From Fasciola hepatica (lineage: Eukaryota > Platyhelminthes > Trematoda > Plagiorchiida > Fasciolidae), in contig CANUEZ040000107.1 in NCBI GenBank assembly GCA_948099385.1, positions 5,208,001 to 5,272,000 of the forward strand: a DNA stretch of 64,000 bases. The letters are read 5' to 3'. Under the pieces are notes generated by a model. That model made no database searches, was not told the origin of the DNA, and saw nothing but the letters and a program-made list of their open reading frames with translations. Of this stretch, positions 12,135-23,428 are shown in pieces; the first letter of the stretch is position 1; each line of letters begins with the position of its first letter. The position numbers and the translations under genes were made by a program.

Positions 12135-12990
12135 AAATATGAGTACACCGGAAGTAGTCGCGTGCATCCATCCGGCGTCACGCTGCCCTCGAGGTAACTG
12201 AAGCGGTCAACACTTGTTAGTTCCTCCTCATCGAACATCAACTCCGGAATCGTTGACGTCCACATTGGTTGCAAGACTATTTCCCTGGAAGAACACAATG
12301 CACCAAAGGTGCAAAACGCAACCCAAACATTGCTAAATTGTTCTTTAGGCTATTTAAGAGAGCTTGCAAATTACCTGAACCTTCGTTCAAAAGAACAATG
12401 TCGTCCGCGTATTCCAAGTTACATGCTCCACTGCCTGAGTAAAGATCCATGCCACTATTCTCACACGAGGATAGGGCTATCCCAAAAACCAATTCAACTA
12501 TACAACTGAAAAGGAAGGGCGAAAGAGAGCAACCCTGACGAACACCACTTTCCGTGGTGAACTCGGGGGAAAGACCACCGTAAGCACGAGCTCAGCTTTG
12601 GCCGTTCGCATACAAGCATTGGAAAAGAGAAATAAACTTCTCAGACACATCCATCAACGAGAGCCAGCGCCAGAGAACTGTGCGGTCGACTGGGTCGAAT
12701 GCCGTTTGCATATCAAGAAAGACAGGGATTAGGGGCCTACGGAATGTGTGTCTGTGTTCTAAGGTTTGCCGAAGAGTAAAGATGTGGTCGATACAACTAC
12801 GACCGGGTCTGAAACCGGCTTGATTCTCACGTGTACACATTTGGCGGGCACTGGACAATCGGTGGAGAATGAGACCGGTTAGCAGTTTAGACACGATAAC
12901 TACCAAACTAATTTCTCTGTGGTTTTCACAATAGGACCTGTCACCTTTCTCGTAAATCGGCACAATCACCGGACGTTGGAAGCAGCCAAA
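12135..12990 (-). mobile_element. RTE-clade LINE copy E, RT segment
   Basis: Minus-strand RT domain in two frames. 12592-12969 carries VPIYEKGDRS, ENQAGFRPGRSCIDHIFTLRQ and a degraded catalytic block TAFDPVDRT (AFDSVD expected, aspartates kept). 12277-12492 carries the intact catalytic box LEYADDIVLL and MFGLRFAP. The match extends down to about 12,140 into the post-RT region and then stops. Upstream in the sense direction it meets, at about 12,990, the 5' region of an RTE element in the opposite orientation. Confidence 0.85.
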
Positions 12991-14700
12991 TTAATTGAAC
13001 ACTTAGGCTTAAGGGGTGCATTCGATTTAAACCCCATTCATAAACTACTGTTTTCTTCTGGGCCGCAATTACCTATGACGTTTTGCATCGACCTAAATTA
13101 AAAGAGGAAAAATTGGAAAGGTCCTTTACATAAAAGATGTAGGTTTCTGGGCGAATCACACTTCGCTGCTGCCCAAACCGTAGAAGGGTTTTTTTGGGAA
13201 CCCTAACTGGAGTTCACGACCCAAAAGTATGACCCACAAGTCAATGGAGTGTTAACCCAGCACGGGAAGGTGACCGAAGAACCCCTGAAGGAACTTCTTC
13301 TCGTCTGTTGCAAGCAGTCTTGCCTTCGCTGGTGCATCGTTATCGATCCCCCTTTCGGATTCAGCCCTTGGTCCCATGCACCCAAATGAGCAAGCGGCAC
13401 CTGGACGGGGCAGCATCATTTGGGGTGGGGGATGCCCAGCTTAGGCGGGCGATAGATGCCCAATGAAGTGTGATGGTTTCTCCCACCGTCGACTGAAACC
13501 ACAGGAACACCACTCCTACATCCATCTAGTGGGGGTTAGTAGACCGGTAAACCGTTTCTCTCCGTGTTTATTCGCTGCAGTGCCGTCTTCAAGTGTGAAG
13601 TGTATCTACATATATACTCCATAGGAATAGCGGTAAGAACCAGATTTTTCCCATCAACTGGTTCAGAGACTGGACTTCGTCTGGCCTCTACTCATCGAAC
13701 TGCCAGGCATGATTGGAATTCTGGTTTAAGAAAGCCATCCTGCACAACTCTTTGGGTCATGGATGCACGCAAGCCACCACATCACGCCAAGGTACACTCT
13801 CGTTGTGAGGGTAGCTTTCAGACTCTAACCATAGACGTATGTTCCTCGACCGAGATTCCCATGCAGGATACCACCAGTGTTATTCCACTCAAATCGCCTT
13901 AATTGTGTTCTTAATCGGAGATGTTGCAACTTCTGCAACTGATGACGTCGGTTTGGGAATCACTCTGAGCACTGCAGTAGTCTGCTTTGTTTGACTGGAT
14001 TGTAATAAGCAGCAGACTACGTGCGGTTCGTTTGGAGGGCTCGCTTGAGCTAACCAGAGAGCACGGCAATAACCATTTTCTGTTTTTCACTACCTACGCT
14101 CCCACTGGCCGCAGTTCACATACAGACAAAGATAAGTCCTACCAACAACCTCAGGACCATCTGCGAAAGTCACCGTACAGAAACATGGGTGTATTGGCTG
14201 AAGACCTCTGTGCTCAGGTTGGTCATTTAGGTCTTTATCAGCAAATATTTGAAGGCCAAAGCGCTGGATGTCGGTGCGCGGATAAGGATGACAGTTTGTA
14301 AATCATCGTTTATCTTTTAAAGCATGAATTTCCGGCGCTGCTTTTGTCGTACAGTTACATGGCGGTCGCCCATTGCTAACCAGTTTAGGGTACAAATCTA
14401 CCACATAGTCATAAGCCACTAGTGGTGTGGCTCAGTTAATTCCTGGTAGGTCGTACTAGAACATATGCTTAGACTCTGAATATGTCCTCGTGTGCGTTTC
14501 TCCACCAAAGCAAAATCCCGCTGCCAACGGATAGATGTAGATCAACTCTGTCGGATTTCAAACCCCAAAAGATATCAGAATGGACTAACTAACCAGCCAG
14601 ACAACTGGACCCGTGTTGGTGTGTCAGAAGGCTGGAAACACATTAACGAGTCTATGAAAGTAGCGTACACCAAATTTCATGAATAAGTCGTACGATAAAC
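12990..14700 (+). mobile_element. RTE-clade LINE copy E, inverted 5' segment
   Basis: Plus-strand sequence begins with the RTE 5'-region repeat (13,000-13,790), followed by degraded endonuclease (TIDVCSSTEIPMQD near 13,840; FDWIVISSRLRAVRLEGS near 13,990; AEDLCAQVGHL near 14,205 where GDFNAQVG is expected) and by the endonuclease-RT linker (14,492-14,686, RVGVSEGWKHINESMKVAY). RT does not follow here: it lies on the minus strand immediately to the left. Together the two oppositely oriented parts cover most of one element, the arrangement produced by twin priming. Confidence 0.8.
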
Positions 14701-15350
14701 TGCCGCTCGCTGGACCTCATCGCGATCTCTCAAACTGCAGACAGTCACCGGTATATCTCTGTCAACAGCGAAAACCACAATGCCTGTAAGCAAACAGGGA
14801 CACAATCAGCAAGAAGCTTATGGGACACTGCTCCAAGCTGGTGAGAACACTGGACCAGCAATATTGTGGTTAGGCACTCGGAACAAATTATTGGATGAAA
14901 CAGTAAAGTATGTGAAACATCCTTTTCCTTTGATTCATTTCAGCAGAGCAAGAACAGCGTGGGCGGAACTGGTTCATTGAGAGCATGCGAAATCGATGAC
15001 CAATATCAAATCTGCCCACACTGTTTTCCTTGCTCTACGGAAACAGTGAGGCTCACAGGTCGGCCAAAACACTAAAGCTGAGGTTTGCCTCCATCGGTCT
15101 TTCAGGTCTATATGGTTGGTGATTTCCACACCCACAGCGGACTTGTTTGAAAGCCTTGTCTGATATGTTTGAAAGTAATAATCAGTGGTGGTTATGTTCC
15201 TACAGCTTGCGTTCGAACTCCTTGGAAACTTCTGTTATATACTCTATAACTTTGCTGTTAACTTGGCGTCTCTGTGCTCAGCATACGGTATTCATATACA
15301 ATTTTTCAAGTAGATAAACGTCTCAAAAACCCCACTTACCACCTCCGAGA
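14700..15350. other. Unrecognised intronic sequence
   Basis: Short reading frames only. A possible continuation of the RTE linker at 14,780-14,980 (SRARTAWAELVH) is too weak to call. Confidence 0.35.
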
Positions 15351-15359
15351 GCAAACGCG

Positions 15360-15960
15360 GGGGTGAATCCCGATCAATATTGTAATAATACTTTACACAC
15401 TTAATTCGAAAAGAACATTCCGTACCACGAGACGGACAACGCCAGACTGCAGTAAAGTCGTCACAAGCCGACGCGATATCATGTGCATAGTCTAAATTTA
15501 ACAGCCTGTCATCAGGCGGGAGCTAAGCACCTCCATTCCTTCGATGCTATCGTGCCTCTCTTCGGATATCGTCGATCATAAATTTGGACGGGACGGGTGA
15601 GAGTGGATACCCCTGAGGAATGCCACTTCCATCTGAGAAACAGTGGTGATGAGTTGTTTGCTTATACTTAGCCTGACGATACAGTGCTTGAATAATCTTG
15701 ACACTTATAAGGCATTCCCCGTCCAATGGCCCAATTCACGAGGGGCATCCTTTCGATGGGACGGAATGCCGCCGGTGTTCAAAAACATGACTATCATTGT
15801 TTTGTTATATGCGCGGCAGAACTCAATTATGACGGATGGTGAAAATTTGGTCGACACACCCGTAGTTAGGGCGAACACCTCCCTTCTCCTCGCGGATATG
15901 TTGTTCACACTCTGGGAGAACTATCGAGGCTAACAAGTTAGAAGCGACTGAGATCACACA
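15360..15960 (-). mobile_element. Second RTE-like family, RT fragment
   Basis: Minus-strand frames show RT blocks in order: IEFCRAYNKTMIVMF, then RKDAPRELGHWTGNAL, then IIQALYRQAK, then SGIPQGYPLSP near 15,610, then a decayed catalytic box DYAHDIA near 15,490. Block spacing fits RTE-type RT but the sequence differs from the other RTE copies in the window, so it is a separate family. Coding frames are broken and the N-terminal endonuclease is absent. Confidence 0.7.
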
Positions 15961-16224
15961 GGTTGTGATAGTTTATAGCTGAATATTGTGCGGATTATTA
16001 AAATCCAAAGATTTAGTCAAACAGTGAAAAACCAGATCCGCACTAATGCGATCAAACTCAACGATAGAGGATTTAATTTGCCTCAGGGATTATTCAAGAA
16101 AACCAGACCGTACACGACATTGAAATTTACAGTTTCCCGGAAACTCTAATACGATGAATGAAAAGTTCCAAGCAACAGTGACTAACCGTTTTATGTGGAC
16201 TCCAGCTTGAACGACTTTTCCTAC

Positions 16225-16378
16225 TGGAATTGGTTTGGACAGTTTGATAGGCTTCATGCATTTCTTCTAAACTATCAGCATAGCGCGACAGAAAATCATA
16301 TTTTTCCATCAGTTCAGCCTCCTCTTCTTCAGCGGTATCCATTAATGATGAAAAGCTGTCCAATTCGTGGCCCGCTAT
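16225..16378 (-). CDS. SNX4: Sorting nexin (SNX4-like), BAR-domain exon
   Basis: An excellent acceptor (TTTTCTCTTCTGTTCAG, ending at 16,379) opens a minus-strand exon coding IAGHELDSFSSLMDTAEEEE, then KYDFLSRYADSLEEMHEAY. This matches the SNX4 BAR segment in which a Gly-His-x-x-Asp motif is followed by an acidic cluster and a Tyr-Ala-(Asp/Glu)-(Ser/Ala)-Leu helix. The previous identified exon ends in phase 0 (GTAAGT donor at 22,769) and this one begins in phase 0, so they can splice directly; the joined peptide is continuous with the family pattern. The donor I chose is GTAGGA at 16,224 (phase 1), which is weaker evidence. The intron upstream is 6.4 kb and contains a LINE, a SINE remnant and two TA arrays. 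Confidence 0.7.
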
Positions 16379-16919
16379 CTGAACAGAAGAGAAAAAATTT
16401 CCGACCATTAGACACATCAATTACAATAAAGTAGAGAAGTACGGCAAGTAAATTTTAGTAATGAGAACAATAAAACACTCATGGTAACCTGAGTTTGAGC
16501 TGATGGAGCTCATTTTATTCGACGATAGGTGGCATAGATATCACTCGGTTCACTGTTAGGCTTAATCTAAGGCGGGCGGTTCTCCGTAGTACACTGTGCT
16601 ACAGAGACAAAATCCAAGGAAACACAAACTGGACTCACCCTCCTGAAACCATTCGAAACCTATCCTGAGCTATTTTCTTCTTAACATATGACCCACAGAG
16701 AGCCTCTGACACTTTTTATGAACACTTATTCAGAAGCCTCTAGATACTGAGTGAAACACGGTCTCACCCTATCGCCGTTCATGTCACCAAACAGGAAGCC
16801 TTGCCAAAAGTCAGCAAGCTTCAAATAGCTTACACAAGAAGCAACGAATTTTCCATATCCCTCCAACTTTATCGCCTTACAAGTCAAATACAAAATGAAC
16901 AGATAGCCAAACTAGAATA

Positions 16920-17120
16920 TCATAAGTTATCAGCTCCTAAACATCCGAACAAATTAGCACGCGTCTCCAGTTGAGTTAAAGCTCGTAACCTTCGTTCCTC
17001 TTTAAGCATTCCATATCTTGTTATATCAGGAGATAAATATATCTTTCGAAGTATTTCCTCTGCCATGGAATCATACACTACTCTATCTTGACCATTTGTA
17101 ATTCTCCGTTTTACCGTCAT
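16920..17120 (-). CDS. Unidentified 66-codon reading frame
   Basis: A minus-strand frame coding TNGQDRVVYDSMAEEILRKI, then a Tyr-Gly-Met and LKEERRLRALTQLETRANLF, ending in TGA. Composition is protein-like (charged, helical, AT-rich codons) and unlike the surrounding low-content frames. It sits inside an intron of the sorting nexin gene and on the same strand, but it ends in a stop and I found no strong splice sites, so it does not fit that gene. I do not recognise it. It may be an unrelated exon, a repeat-derived fragment or chance. Confidence 0.3.
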   Translation of the reverse strand: MTVKRRITNGQDRVVYDSMAEEILRKIYLSPDITRYGMLKEERRLRALTQLETRANLFGCLGADNL

Positions 17121-17149
17121 TTAGTTAAACCCATTTAGGTTTTACCTTG

Positions 17150-18060
17150 TGTAACGACCCGGTGTATTTTTCCGCCTTTCTCGCCAGAAGGAAATCCACG
17201 AAATCCATTGAATAATCCTATTTCATCAAACAGAAGAAAAAAAACACGAAGAGCAAACAAACCCGTTTTCGGTAACATTATCCCCGTGACTGATACAGTT
17301 ACATTTGTAGGTTGGAAACACGTAAATTCTGCGAAATGTTTGTGTGTCAGAATGTGATTGGGTAGTCATGTGAATTGGTGTTGCGTAGTTAGAAAAGATG
17401 GAAGAAGAATCGTTATTTTTCGGCGGTTGGGATTAGGACAGGTGAAACAATGAACATGGATTTCGGAGATTATTCATTTCCGGTTTCGTCCAAAGGGTCT
17501 GTGTCTGGGTCGCTCCAATTTCGTAGGTCGGTCTCGGATCGTGGCCAGGGCAGTTGAAGTGCTTTAATGAAACGCTTTTGAGAAAAAAGAGATGGATGGA
17601 GTAATCCCATTGATACAGCCCTCTGCCAAGGGTCAAAGTGCAGAAACCAGCTCGACTGACGAGGGGGAGCAGAAAAGCCATTACGGGTGCAATTGTGGCG
17701 CACCTTGCGGACACTGGACATTACGCAGACGACGACGACGCTTACATAGTTTTATGCACCCGGGAGTGAATATTCAGCTGCTACATAACCACTGTATTGC
17801 AGAAATCACCAATAAAAAACAGCAATATGGAAAACATTCGTTTAACGGAGCGATTTAGGAAAATCCGTGGTGATAAAATATGGGTTGATGAGGAAACGAG
17901 AGAGGTAAGGAACTACAGAGGATCTATATACTCTGTTGCGAGCAAAAAGATGTTTGCATTGAGATCGAGTGGCAGATGTTGATATGTAAGTGCCAAGATC
18001 AGGATGAAAGGGGAGGGTGCTGTCATCTAAGATCATACCAGAGAAAGTCAGTAGGCATAC
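17150..18060. other. Unrecognised; possible conserved repeat fragment on plus strand
   Basis: Mostly without support for any gene. A plus-strand frame near 17,860-17,980 reads RGDKIWVDEETREVRNYRGS and then VASKKMFALRSSG. It looks like a short conserved protein segment and may come from a dispersed repeat, but I cannot name the family. Confidence 0.3.
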
Positions 18061-18069
18061 TCTGTAATT

Positions 18070-20327
18070 CTAGGTTACGATAAAGTGGATGAGTACGTCA
18101 TAAGTGATGCCAGTGTATCGAGACGATAGTTCTAAAACCTTTGGCAAGCAGTTTGGGAAGTATAACATGAGACGCATAGAGTCAGTGTGGAAGGATGCAT
18201 GGAAGTACAAAGCGTCTTATTAAGTGAAACGGGACAGAGAAAGACTTGAATCATATCAAGTAAAAAGTGAATCGTCAAACTTTCAAGAAGACTATTGTGA
18301 CATGATCTGTCCAGGTAAGGTCATGGTTGATGGTTATACTGAGGTACTTGACGGAGAGTACCCTTTGTATTGATTCTCCATTGGTGACTATGTCTTGGTT
18401 CGATACCATCAGGTTGGAGTATTTATTGCTTTTATGGGGACAAAACAGAATATCAGGGCATTTTGAGGGATTCATCCTTAGATTTCGACATAAAGACCAG
18501 TACACTACCTCAGCTAATTTTCGTTGTAAAACGGGGAATGTGGAGCTGTTAGAGTTGGGCATTCTGAAAATCACTTCACTTTAATAAAAAGGCAATAGTC
18601 ATAAAAGGGCATAGATGATGTACAGGAAAACAAGAACGGTAATAGAATGGTGCCCTCGAGGACGTCTTGTGAAAAGGTAGGCAAGGGAGAAGTTCGGCCA
18701 CAATATCGTGTAAATTACTGACGAGTAAAAAAATGGTTGCCCAAAAGACTAATGCCGCAGATACTGATACCAGAGTTAGCAAGCACACGAAGTAAGTTTG
18801 ACCGGTCAACGGGATTAGATAGGTCAGTATAATTAAAGAAACAGACCCTAACTACATGACTTTTGCGATCAAAAGGTGATAAAACCGAGGGGTTAAGAGA
18901 AACCAGAGCAATGAGGGTTGATCATGATCGGCGATATGCAGGTTGCTCTAAGTCTAACACACTGTTCTAGGTAGATATTCTTTCCGGTATAATCTTTTCA
19001 AACACTTTAGGAACTGCCGATGTACAAGCTTTTGGGTGCAGTCTATATGTACCCTTTTTGGGTACTGGACTGATAGAGGCCACTTTCCAACAATCGGGAA
19101 TAATATTATGATTTAAGCATGGGTCAAACAGATCAGAAAACACCTTCAACAGGATAGGCTGTAGGCAGTCTGGACCGCCTTTGTCTGCATGGAGATGAAA
19201 GAGTATGAATATTAGGACATTAGATTTGTTCAAGATGATTCAACGTGCCGTATCAACGCTCAACTTACCACTGAAATTATGAAAACATCGTACAACTGTT
19301 ACATCCCTGGCAAGACCCATCAGCAGTTTTTTTTTATTACGTTTGCGCATCACTGCAGTGGAAACAGTATATACCCCATAGCCACAAAGATACACTGCGT
19401 TATTAAGCACATCCACCGAGCCCCCACTGCGACTCGAACCCGGGGTGAACGATTGTGAGTCGAACACCTAACCACCAGGCTATCCGGACTGGATCTCAAC
19501 GGTTTGTCGAACATATACACTACGTGATATAGCACCCTTCCATTTTTGTATACATCCAAGATGATGCCGTCCATGACAGGGTTCTGGTGGAAGTCAGCAT
19601 CGTAGTTTGGGATGATTGGTGGGTACGAGTCAGTAGTAAGGCGACTAAGGGTAACTGCTTACAAGAATTAGCCCTGCTTCGGTGCAAGGTCATCTTCCAT
19701 GTCTGTTTGCAATTTTTAATGATGGTTAGTGCTTAGACGTACAGAGTATTCGGTTTTTGAAGCTCATGTTTAAAAGACTTTGACATAACTCTCACCATAC
19801 CGTGGCCTCAGGCCTTTAGTGGCGCGTTCCTTCATCCAACGGAATCGTTTCAACTGAGGGGATGAGTAATGGTCGGGTCGGATGTACAAAGTTTCTATGA
19901 GGCAGCAAACATTAAAGCAGAAGTTAAGCTGCTCAGCTAAATGTTCACAAAACGAGGGGTCAGAGTGAGAAAAAATGTTCAGGTTAAAATTGTCAACCAT
20001 ATCTGAGTCGCGCATAGTTTTCTGGATGAAACTGTCGCCTGTAGACTTTACGGTCGCGGCTTTCAGTGAAATGTTTGATTCTCGAATAAATCACTGGGGA
20101 AACCCTTACAACCACGTGATCAGAACAGCCGAGGGGAAGATAACAAGCTATATGAAACAAGTTTGGATTGTTAACCAGACAAAAATCGAACTTGGAGTCA
20201 ATTTTGGTGGAGAAGGTGACAATACTGGTCAGGTCAGGGGATGTAAGAAATCTCACGCTGAACCGATTACCGTTGCCACAGATAAAACATGAGGAAGATT
20301 CAGCAAGGTTCAGTAAATTTGTAGATG

Positions 20328-20328
<1 letters not shown>
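18070..20328 (-). mobile_element. LINE J (CR1/Jockey-like), decayed, interrupted by a SINE
   Basis: Minus-strand non-LTR element. Endonuclease C-terminus at 19,993-20,320 (FSTKIDSKFDFCLVNN, then PLGCSDHVVV with the SDH box intact) and linker at 19,770-20,015. RT blocks at 18,967-19,233 (KGGPDCLQPILLKV, IIPDCWKVASISPVPKKG), a decayed GVPQG.ILxPFLFS block near 18,650-18,690, and the post-YADD block NLRMNPSKC near 18,460 with VKYLSITINHDLTWTDHV near 18,320. The match continues in broken frames to about 18,070. The upstream end stops at the TA array at 20,329. About 400 bp between linker and RT (19,310-19,700) does not belong and contains a tRNA-like SINE. Confidence 0.75.
19390..19500 (-). mobile_element. 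tRNA-derived SINE remnant inside LINE J
   Basis: On the minus strand an A-box (TAGCCTGGTGG, 19,472-19,482) and a B-box (GGTTCGAGTC, 19,431-19,440) are spaced as in a tRNA gene. The T-stem and acceptor stem do not pair, so this is not a functional tRNA. The position between RT and linker blocks of LINE J suggests insertion into an existing LINE. Confidence 0.6.

Positions 20329-20372
<44 letters not shown>
20329..20372. repeat. (TA)22 microsatellite
   Basis: Perfect TA run at the sense-upstream edge of LINE J. Confidence 0.99.
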
Positions 20373-20374
<2 letters not shown>

Positions 20375-21182
20375 GATCCCAATAACTCATTAGCGACCTA
20401 ACCGGTCATTAAGAACATCTCTTTATAAAAAAACTCTTAAATTCAAGGATATTAGTCGGTTACTTAAATAGCATACGCTTAATCGACTCAGGTTGACTTA
20501 AGAAAGTTGAGAAACAAGGCTCGTTGAAAACATTTATTACGTACAGAATTGAAATTCGTGCATGTTGAGATTTATTTTAGAAATTGCAGACGACAGCGAG
20601 CAAAGAAAGGCAACCGCCGATTGGTGATGGGATAGTTCTAGTACACCGTCCACACAGCAAAAAAGCCGCACTGAATTGTAACGAGATCAGGTCAGATGAA
20701 TACTTCAGTATTTCCCGTAGTTTACGATGCAAACACCGTAGTTCAAGAGCCATTCATCCCCATTTCTTGGGCTAAGAACGATGGAGTGTCGGATATTTCG
20801 ACTTACACATCTAACTAGGTGTTTTGGCAAGCGGTGCTAACAAGTTCTTCAAGCCAACAATAATAACACAATAACACAACAGCCCTTTTAGGGCCAAACA
20901 AGACCGTTAAACCGAAAAAGCAATACGTAATAAAAGTATTCAACTGCTATAGCATGTTGTTGTCGCTTTTCGATGTCGTAGAAGCCTAGGGATATTTCCT
21001 ATCTACCGAGGGACGAAATGACTAGGTGGGCTCGATGCGCAAAAGGCGGTCAGTGCAGGTGATGTGATGTCCGTACCACACCGAAAAGCGTACCATGGTG
21101 TTGATTTTGGGAGGCTCTTGGTTTTCCTGTTAGCTTCAACATAAGAAATGGTGCAAGCATAAGCGATTTTCACCCACAGAAC

Positions 21183-21184
<2 letters not shown>

Positions 21185-21257
<73 letters not shown>
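21185..21257. repeat. (AT)n microsatellite, 73 bp
   Basis: Perfect AT run in the large sorting nexin intron; it codes meaningless Tyr-Ile repeats in six-frame translation. Confidence 0.99.
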
Positions 21258-21258
<1 letters not shown>

Positions 21259-21259
21259 T

Positions 21260-22440
21260 GTGGAAGTGACTGAGGCAACGGAAATAACAGATTTAAACTC
21301 GGAGAACGGAAGTCGTTTTATAACTCTCCCAGATTGAAGTGATATTTGGGTTTGAAAATTCCGGGATACTCATTGGTGTGACGTCTCTTAATTAATCCCT
21401 TGATTGTAATGTCCGCAGCACAAAAGAACTTGCAATCAAAACCCACTGCGCGCAACAAAATCGAAGACGTTAAGACAAAATGCATTCACTAAGCAAAGTA
21501 TACACAAGCGCGTGAAGCTCCGTATTGCGACTTTAGGTTTGCGGAACCAACTGCAATGTGTGGTGGTCTTGATCGATCTCCCGATCAGTAAAAGCAAAAC
21601 CATGCATCAAGACATTTCCGACAAATAGACTCTAATCTAAATATTATTACCGGTATTTCGATTCTTGGGATGCCTTGCTACGAATTTCACGCAAGCAAAT
21701 ACTTGGAGGAATGCTCCTCTAAGGTGAGCGCCAGACCTACCAGTATTGGGGTAGTTATCTTTGACGATGATCCTAAACACTGACGGGCATCTGTAGTTTG
21801 GCCGATAGACATTCCGTTTTTTTCCTCCTTATAGACCATTTTCAACCTCATCGAGGGGGAATTTACCTGCTTTGAAAGCTCCATAAAGGCTGTTGCATAC
21901 TATGTGTTATTCCGTTTTCTGCGTTTTGCTACCGAGTACTGTTTCAGTAGTCAGACTTTGTATTCGGTCCACTCTCGTTCTTCAATTTTGCTGGTCAGTT
22001 CTTCTGATCTTAGCTCTGACTGATCGACCGTCTTGAGTTTGGTCACTTTTCCGCTCGGACCATCAAGAGACGGTGTTTCCAGCTTAAGACCGTTGGTTAT
22101 TCACCTCGAATTTAGGTTTTCCTTCAGTTATCCACTTTCTTATTTATTACGGCTGATATAATTATTTTATCACAGAACCACACTATTTTACCGACAATTT
22201 GACTGTGTTCTGGCATTATATCGATCTCGGGTGAGTCTGTTCAGGTGACAAGCCAACGCAGATCGCGAACAGGTGATTTCCCGTCTACAGTTGTACTGGG
22301 ACAGAACAGAGACAAGCTCATGAGAGCACCGAGGGGGCAGTCCCCGAGGACATACCGGTTTATTCTATTACGAGAATTTCTCCATAAATCAATTCATCAT
22401 ATATAAATGGTATACTATACTCTTTTTATTCCCCTTTTTA
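21260..22440. other. Unrecognised intronic sequence
   Basis: No transposon coding motif. A minus-strand GCTTTCAAAGCAG|GTAAAT near 21,865 resembles a splice donor but I could not define an exon around it. Confidence 0.4.
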
Positions 22441-22449
22441 CTTATTGTA

Positions 22450-22575
22450 GAACAATGTACAACAATTCACGAAGGGGGGCGTAACCAGCGCCCGGAGGCG
22501 GCGGGAATCAAACCCAGGTCGTTGTTGTCCAAAGACCACGACGATAACCGCTTGGCGATCGCCGGCCACATCAGT
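22450..22575 (-). mobile_element. tRNA-derived SINE-like sequence
   Basis: The minus strand carries an A-box-like ATCGCCAAGCGG (22,548-22,559) and a B-box GGTTTGATTCC (22,503-22,513) at tRNA spacing, then a GC-rich stretch and an unrelated AT-rich tail. The potential acceptor stem has a mismatch. A tRNA pseudogene is an alternative. Confidence 0.55.
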
Positions 22576-22769
22576 TATACGCTACCTACTACAGGCATAA
22601 ATTCACATTCAAACAGCCACTCGAAGACTTTTAGGATTCGTACTTTTGTTTCTTTGTTATGATAAATGGTATAATCTGTGTATTTCCGTGATATTTACCC
22701 AGTGTTGGTGGATGACTCTTCAACTGTGGCAAAAGACTCTCAAAGCAGGGAAAATACTTTAAAACTTAC

Positions 22770-22932
22770 TTGAAATGCATCAGCTATAACAACAGATTTC
22801 GCTTCATGAGGACACCATTGGCATAGAGCTTCCGCATAGTTTTTGTGCAGTCGATGAAAATGTGTGCAGCGTTTGAGCACGCGACGTTGTGCTACCCACA
22901 GGTGACTATAAGCGACTCTCAATGAAGCTGCT
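22770..22932 (-). CDS. SNX4: Sorting nexin (SNX4-like), BAR-domain exon
   Basis: Minus-strand exon coding LRVAYSHLWVAQRRVLKRC, then FHRLHKNYAEALCQW, ending ADAFQ at a consensus GTAAGT donor (22,769). The upstream edge is at one of three overlapping AG acceptors at 22,928-22,934, so the first one or two codons are uncertain. The pattern fits the first BAR helices of SNX4, just before the Ala-Gly-His segment encoded by the 16.2 kb exon, which it joins in phase 0. The PX exon upstream ends in phase 0 whereas none of these acceptors gives phase 0 in this frame, and the family has about 45 residues between PX and this point. An exon between 22.95 and 23.42 kb is therefore probably missing. Confidence 0.65.
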
Positions 22933-23428
22933 CTGTTTGTTAGCAGTTGTGAATTTATTGACGACTGCTTTGTTTGTATTTCAGGTTTAGCCGGTCGGAT
23001 GGGAACTGCAATGTTGGCGTTCTCAGGACCTGGGACTTGACTATTAACATCCAGACCAATGATGCTGACTGCGGTCTGTATTGCAGGGAAAAGCGTGTAA
23101 AATGGTGCATAAATTTTGCGAACAGTGAGTTGCCGGGGGTATCCAAGAAAGTATACTGGTTATCGCGAACTGAACCCGCAGTGGAGCTTATTCTGTTTAC
23201 AAACAGTATCATACTGACAAATTAGAAAAACGGACATACTAGTTATTCTGACTTTTAAAAGAGTATGATGACATGCACGCTTCGGCAGGCAACTATCAAG
23301 GCAGCAGGTACAAACAAGAAATCAACCAACTGAACGATTATTGTGACAAGAACATTACGTGTATTGTCAATCGAAATGGACACCATGGTCTCCAAGGTGT
23401 CCGTACATTAACTGAAATGTTTAAGTAC

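Noticed and set aside
20168..21278. Frames with Tyr-Ile repeats
   Set aside because: They come from TA microsatellites at 20,329-20,372 and 21,185-21,257.
19390..22575. tRNA genes at the A-box/B-box pairs
   Set aside because: Stems of the T arm or acceptor do not pair properly; tRNA-derived repeats are a better reading.
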